Assembly: GCA_044375625.1 (NCBI GenBank)
Contig: JBILMH010000042.1
Location: 1 to 14,112 of the forward strand
Direction of reading: 5' to 3'
Length of the DNA stretch: 14,112 nt
Origin: CAISOG01 sp044375625
Lineage (GTDB): Bacteria; Pseudomonadota; Alphaproteobacteria; CAISOG01
The notes below the pieces were generated by a model. That model was not told the origin of the DNA. It saw only the letters and a program-made list of their open reading frames with translations, and did not search any database. Made by a program: the position numbers and the translations under genes. Below, piece by piece: positions 13,486-14,112 of the stretch. Position 1 is the first letter of the stretch, and every line of letters starts with the position of its first letter.

Positions 13486-13547
13486 GCGGCGATCAAAAGC
13501 TTAAATTGAGGTTAGATCCTAAATTGGAATGACTATAGCAGGGGTTA

Positions 13548-13568
13548 GGGCGGCATGGTTAGCCGCCC
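13548..13568 (-). terminator. Perfect 7-bp GC hairpin after the rne-like gene
   Basis: GGGCGGC (13548-13554) and GCCGCCC (13562-13568) pair around a 7-base loop, 8 bases beyond the stop codon of the gene at 13577-14112. The opposite gene ends 62 bases away, so it could serve both. There is no T-tract on either side, so its strength is uncertain. Confidence 0.55.
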
Positions 13569-13576
13569 CATTTCCC

Positions 13577-14112
13577 TTACGGATTTTCAATCAGCCGCTG
13601 CCACCAGCCGCGCCGTTCCCGTTTATCACCGCTGGTCACCAACACTTCCTCAATTTTTTCACCGCCACCAAAGGGTGAGCTTGGCGCGTCGGCTTTGGGC
13701 GTTTCCACTTTTGCGGCTTCGGCAACTTCCGCTTTTTCGACCAGGCTTACCACCGGCTTAACGGCTTTTGGCTCTGCAACGTCGGCCTGCCTAGATGACG
13801 GCTCCGTTGATGGCTCGGCAACCGATTCGGGCGCGGCCTTTTTTCTGGCGGCGGCACGATCCCTGGACACAGGGGTTGCTTTGGCTGGAACGGCGGTCTC
13901 ACCCTCAACGCTTGCGGCGCTCAGCTCAACAGCTTCTACACCCTCATCCGCTTTGGGTGCCTGCTTACGCGTGCGGCCTTTGGCGGGCGATGAAGCCTGA
14001 GGTTTAGCCTCATCCGTCTTGGCCTCATCCGTCTTAGCATCGTCTGATTGTCTCGTCTGCTCCTCCGTCGAAGCTGCCGAAGCCACCTTGCCTGCGCCGC
14101 GACGGCGACGCC
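13577..14112 (-). CDS. rne: Probable ribonuclease E, C-terminal tail only
   Basis: The frame is open to the right edge; the 178 complete codons seen are the end of a longer protein. The tail begins with a basic patch (RRRRGAGK), is low in complexity and rich in Ala, Glu, Lys, Pro and Ser, and ends GDKRERRGWWQRLIENP. An Arg-rich disordered scaffold followed by a terminal RGWW motif is characteristic of alphaproteobacterial RNase E; in Caulobacter this end docks polynucleotide phosphorylase. RNase E starts mRNA decay and matures rRNA and tRNA. A 5-residue KTDEA tandem repeat lies near the right end (14008-14037). The catalytic domain is outside the window, so the call rests on the tail only. 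A hairpin terminator candidate follows the stop. Confidence 0.72.
   Translation of the reverse strand, partial: RRRRGAGKVASAASTEEQTRQSDDAKTDEAKTDEAKPQASSPAKGRTRKQAPKADEGVEAVELSAASVEGETAVPAKATPVSRDRAAARKKAAPESVAEPSTEPSSRQADVAEPKAVKPVVSLVEKAEVAEAAKVETPKADAPSSPFGGGEKIEEVLVTSGDKRERRGWWQRLIENP
14008..14037. repeat. 15-bp tandem repeat in the RNase E tail
   Basis: CCTCATCCGTCTTGG is followed by CCTCATCCGTCTTAG, one mismatch in 15. It codes the repeated KTDEA units of the disordered tail in frame; a degenerate third unit follows. Confidence 0.8.

Noticed and set aside
12905..13525. Possible direct repeat (GAGGTT at about 12915 and 13509) flanking the P-loop gene as an insertion scar
   Set aside because: Only six bases match without a gap, which is easily expected by chance at this distance.

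Overview
The window looks like a piece of an alphaproteobacterial chromosome of moderately high GC. This is inferred from protein content, not from a database match. Supporting signs are a pepA/holC pair, an alphaproteobacterial-style LolA, a ybaB-recR pair, and a right-edge gene ending in the Arg-Gly-Trp-Trp tail known from alphaproteobacterial RNase E. I cannot name a genus. There is no rRNA, tRNA, CRISPR array or transposase.

Layout, left to right. The first 259 bases hold the start of a minus-strand two-partner-secretion exoprotein (FhaB-like). It runs off the left edge and has no stop codon in the window. A 358-base gap follows, with an almost G-free tract on the plus strand. clpB (618-3224, minus) is preceded by a possible heat-shock promoter. 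Upstream of it lie a small membrane protein gene (3336-3926) and a NUDIX hydrolase gene (3932-4381), both minus. The NUDIX gene is bracketed by a perfect 16-bp direct repeat that duplicates the start of the membrane protein gene. lolA (4590-5447, plus) converges on a long minus-strand series: ybaB, recR, pepA, a GIY-YIG gene with a palindromic element, holC, a 26-codon ORF and folB, spanning 9730 down to 5474.

Upstream of ybaB, where dnaX often sits, there is instead a long AT-rich gene of unknown function (9815-10978) with its own promoter, followed by a second palindromic repeat doublet. The plus strand then carries a class-I glutamine amidotransferase (peptidase C26), an overlapping RsuA/RluB-type pseudouridine synthase that appears to start at CTG, and a small P-loop kinase-like gene of lower GC. 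The right edge is the C-terminal tail of a probable RNase E gene (minus).

How it fits together. Most genes are housekeeping: protein disaggregation (ClpB), lipoprotein transport (LolA), DNA replication and repair (HolC, RecR, YbaB), folate synthesis (FolB), peptide turnover (PepA), RNA modification and RNA decay. Into this core, four low-GC or mobile-looking units appear to have been inserted: the NUDIX cassette, the GIY-YIG/palindrome unit between pepA and holC, the unknown AT-rich gene upstream of ybaB, and the P-loop gene. The most interesting signals are the exact 16-bp duplication around the NUDIX gene and the two palindrome doublets of one architecture, one of them next to a GIY-YIG nuclease gene.
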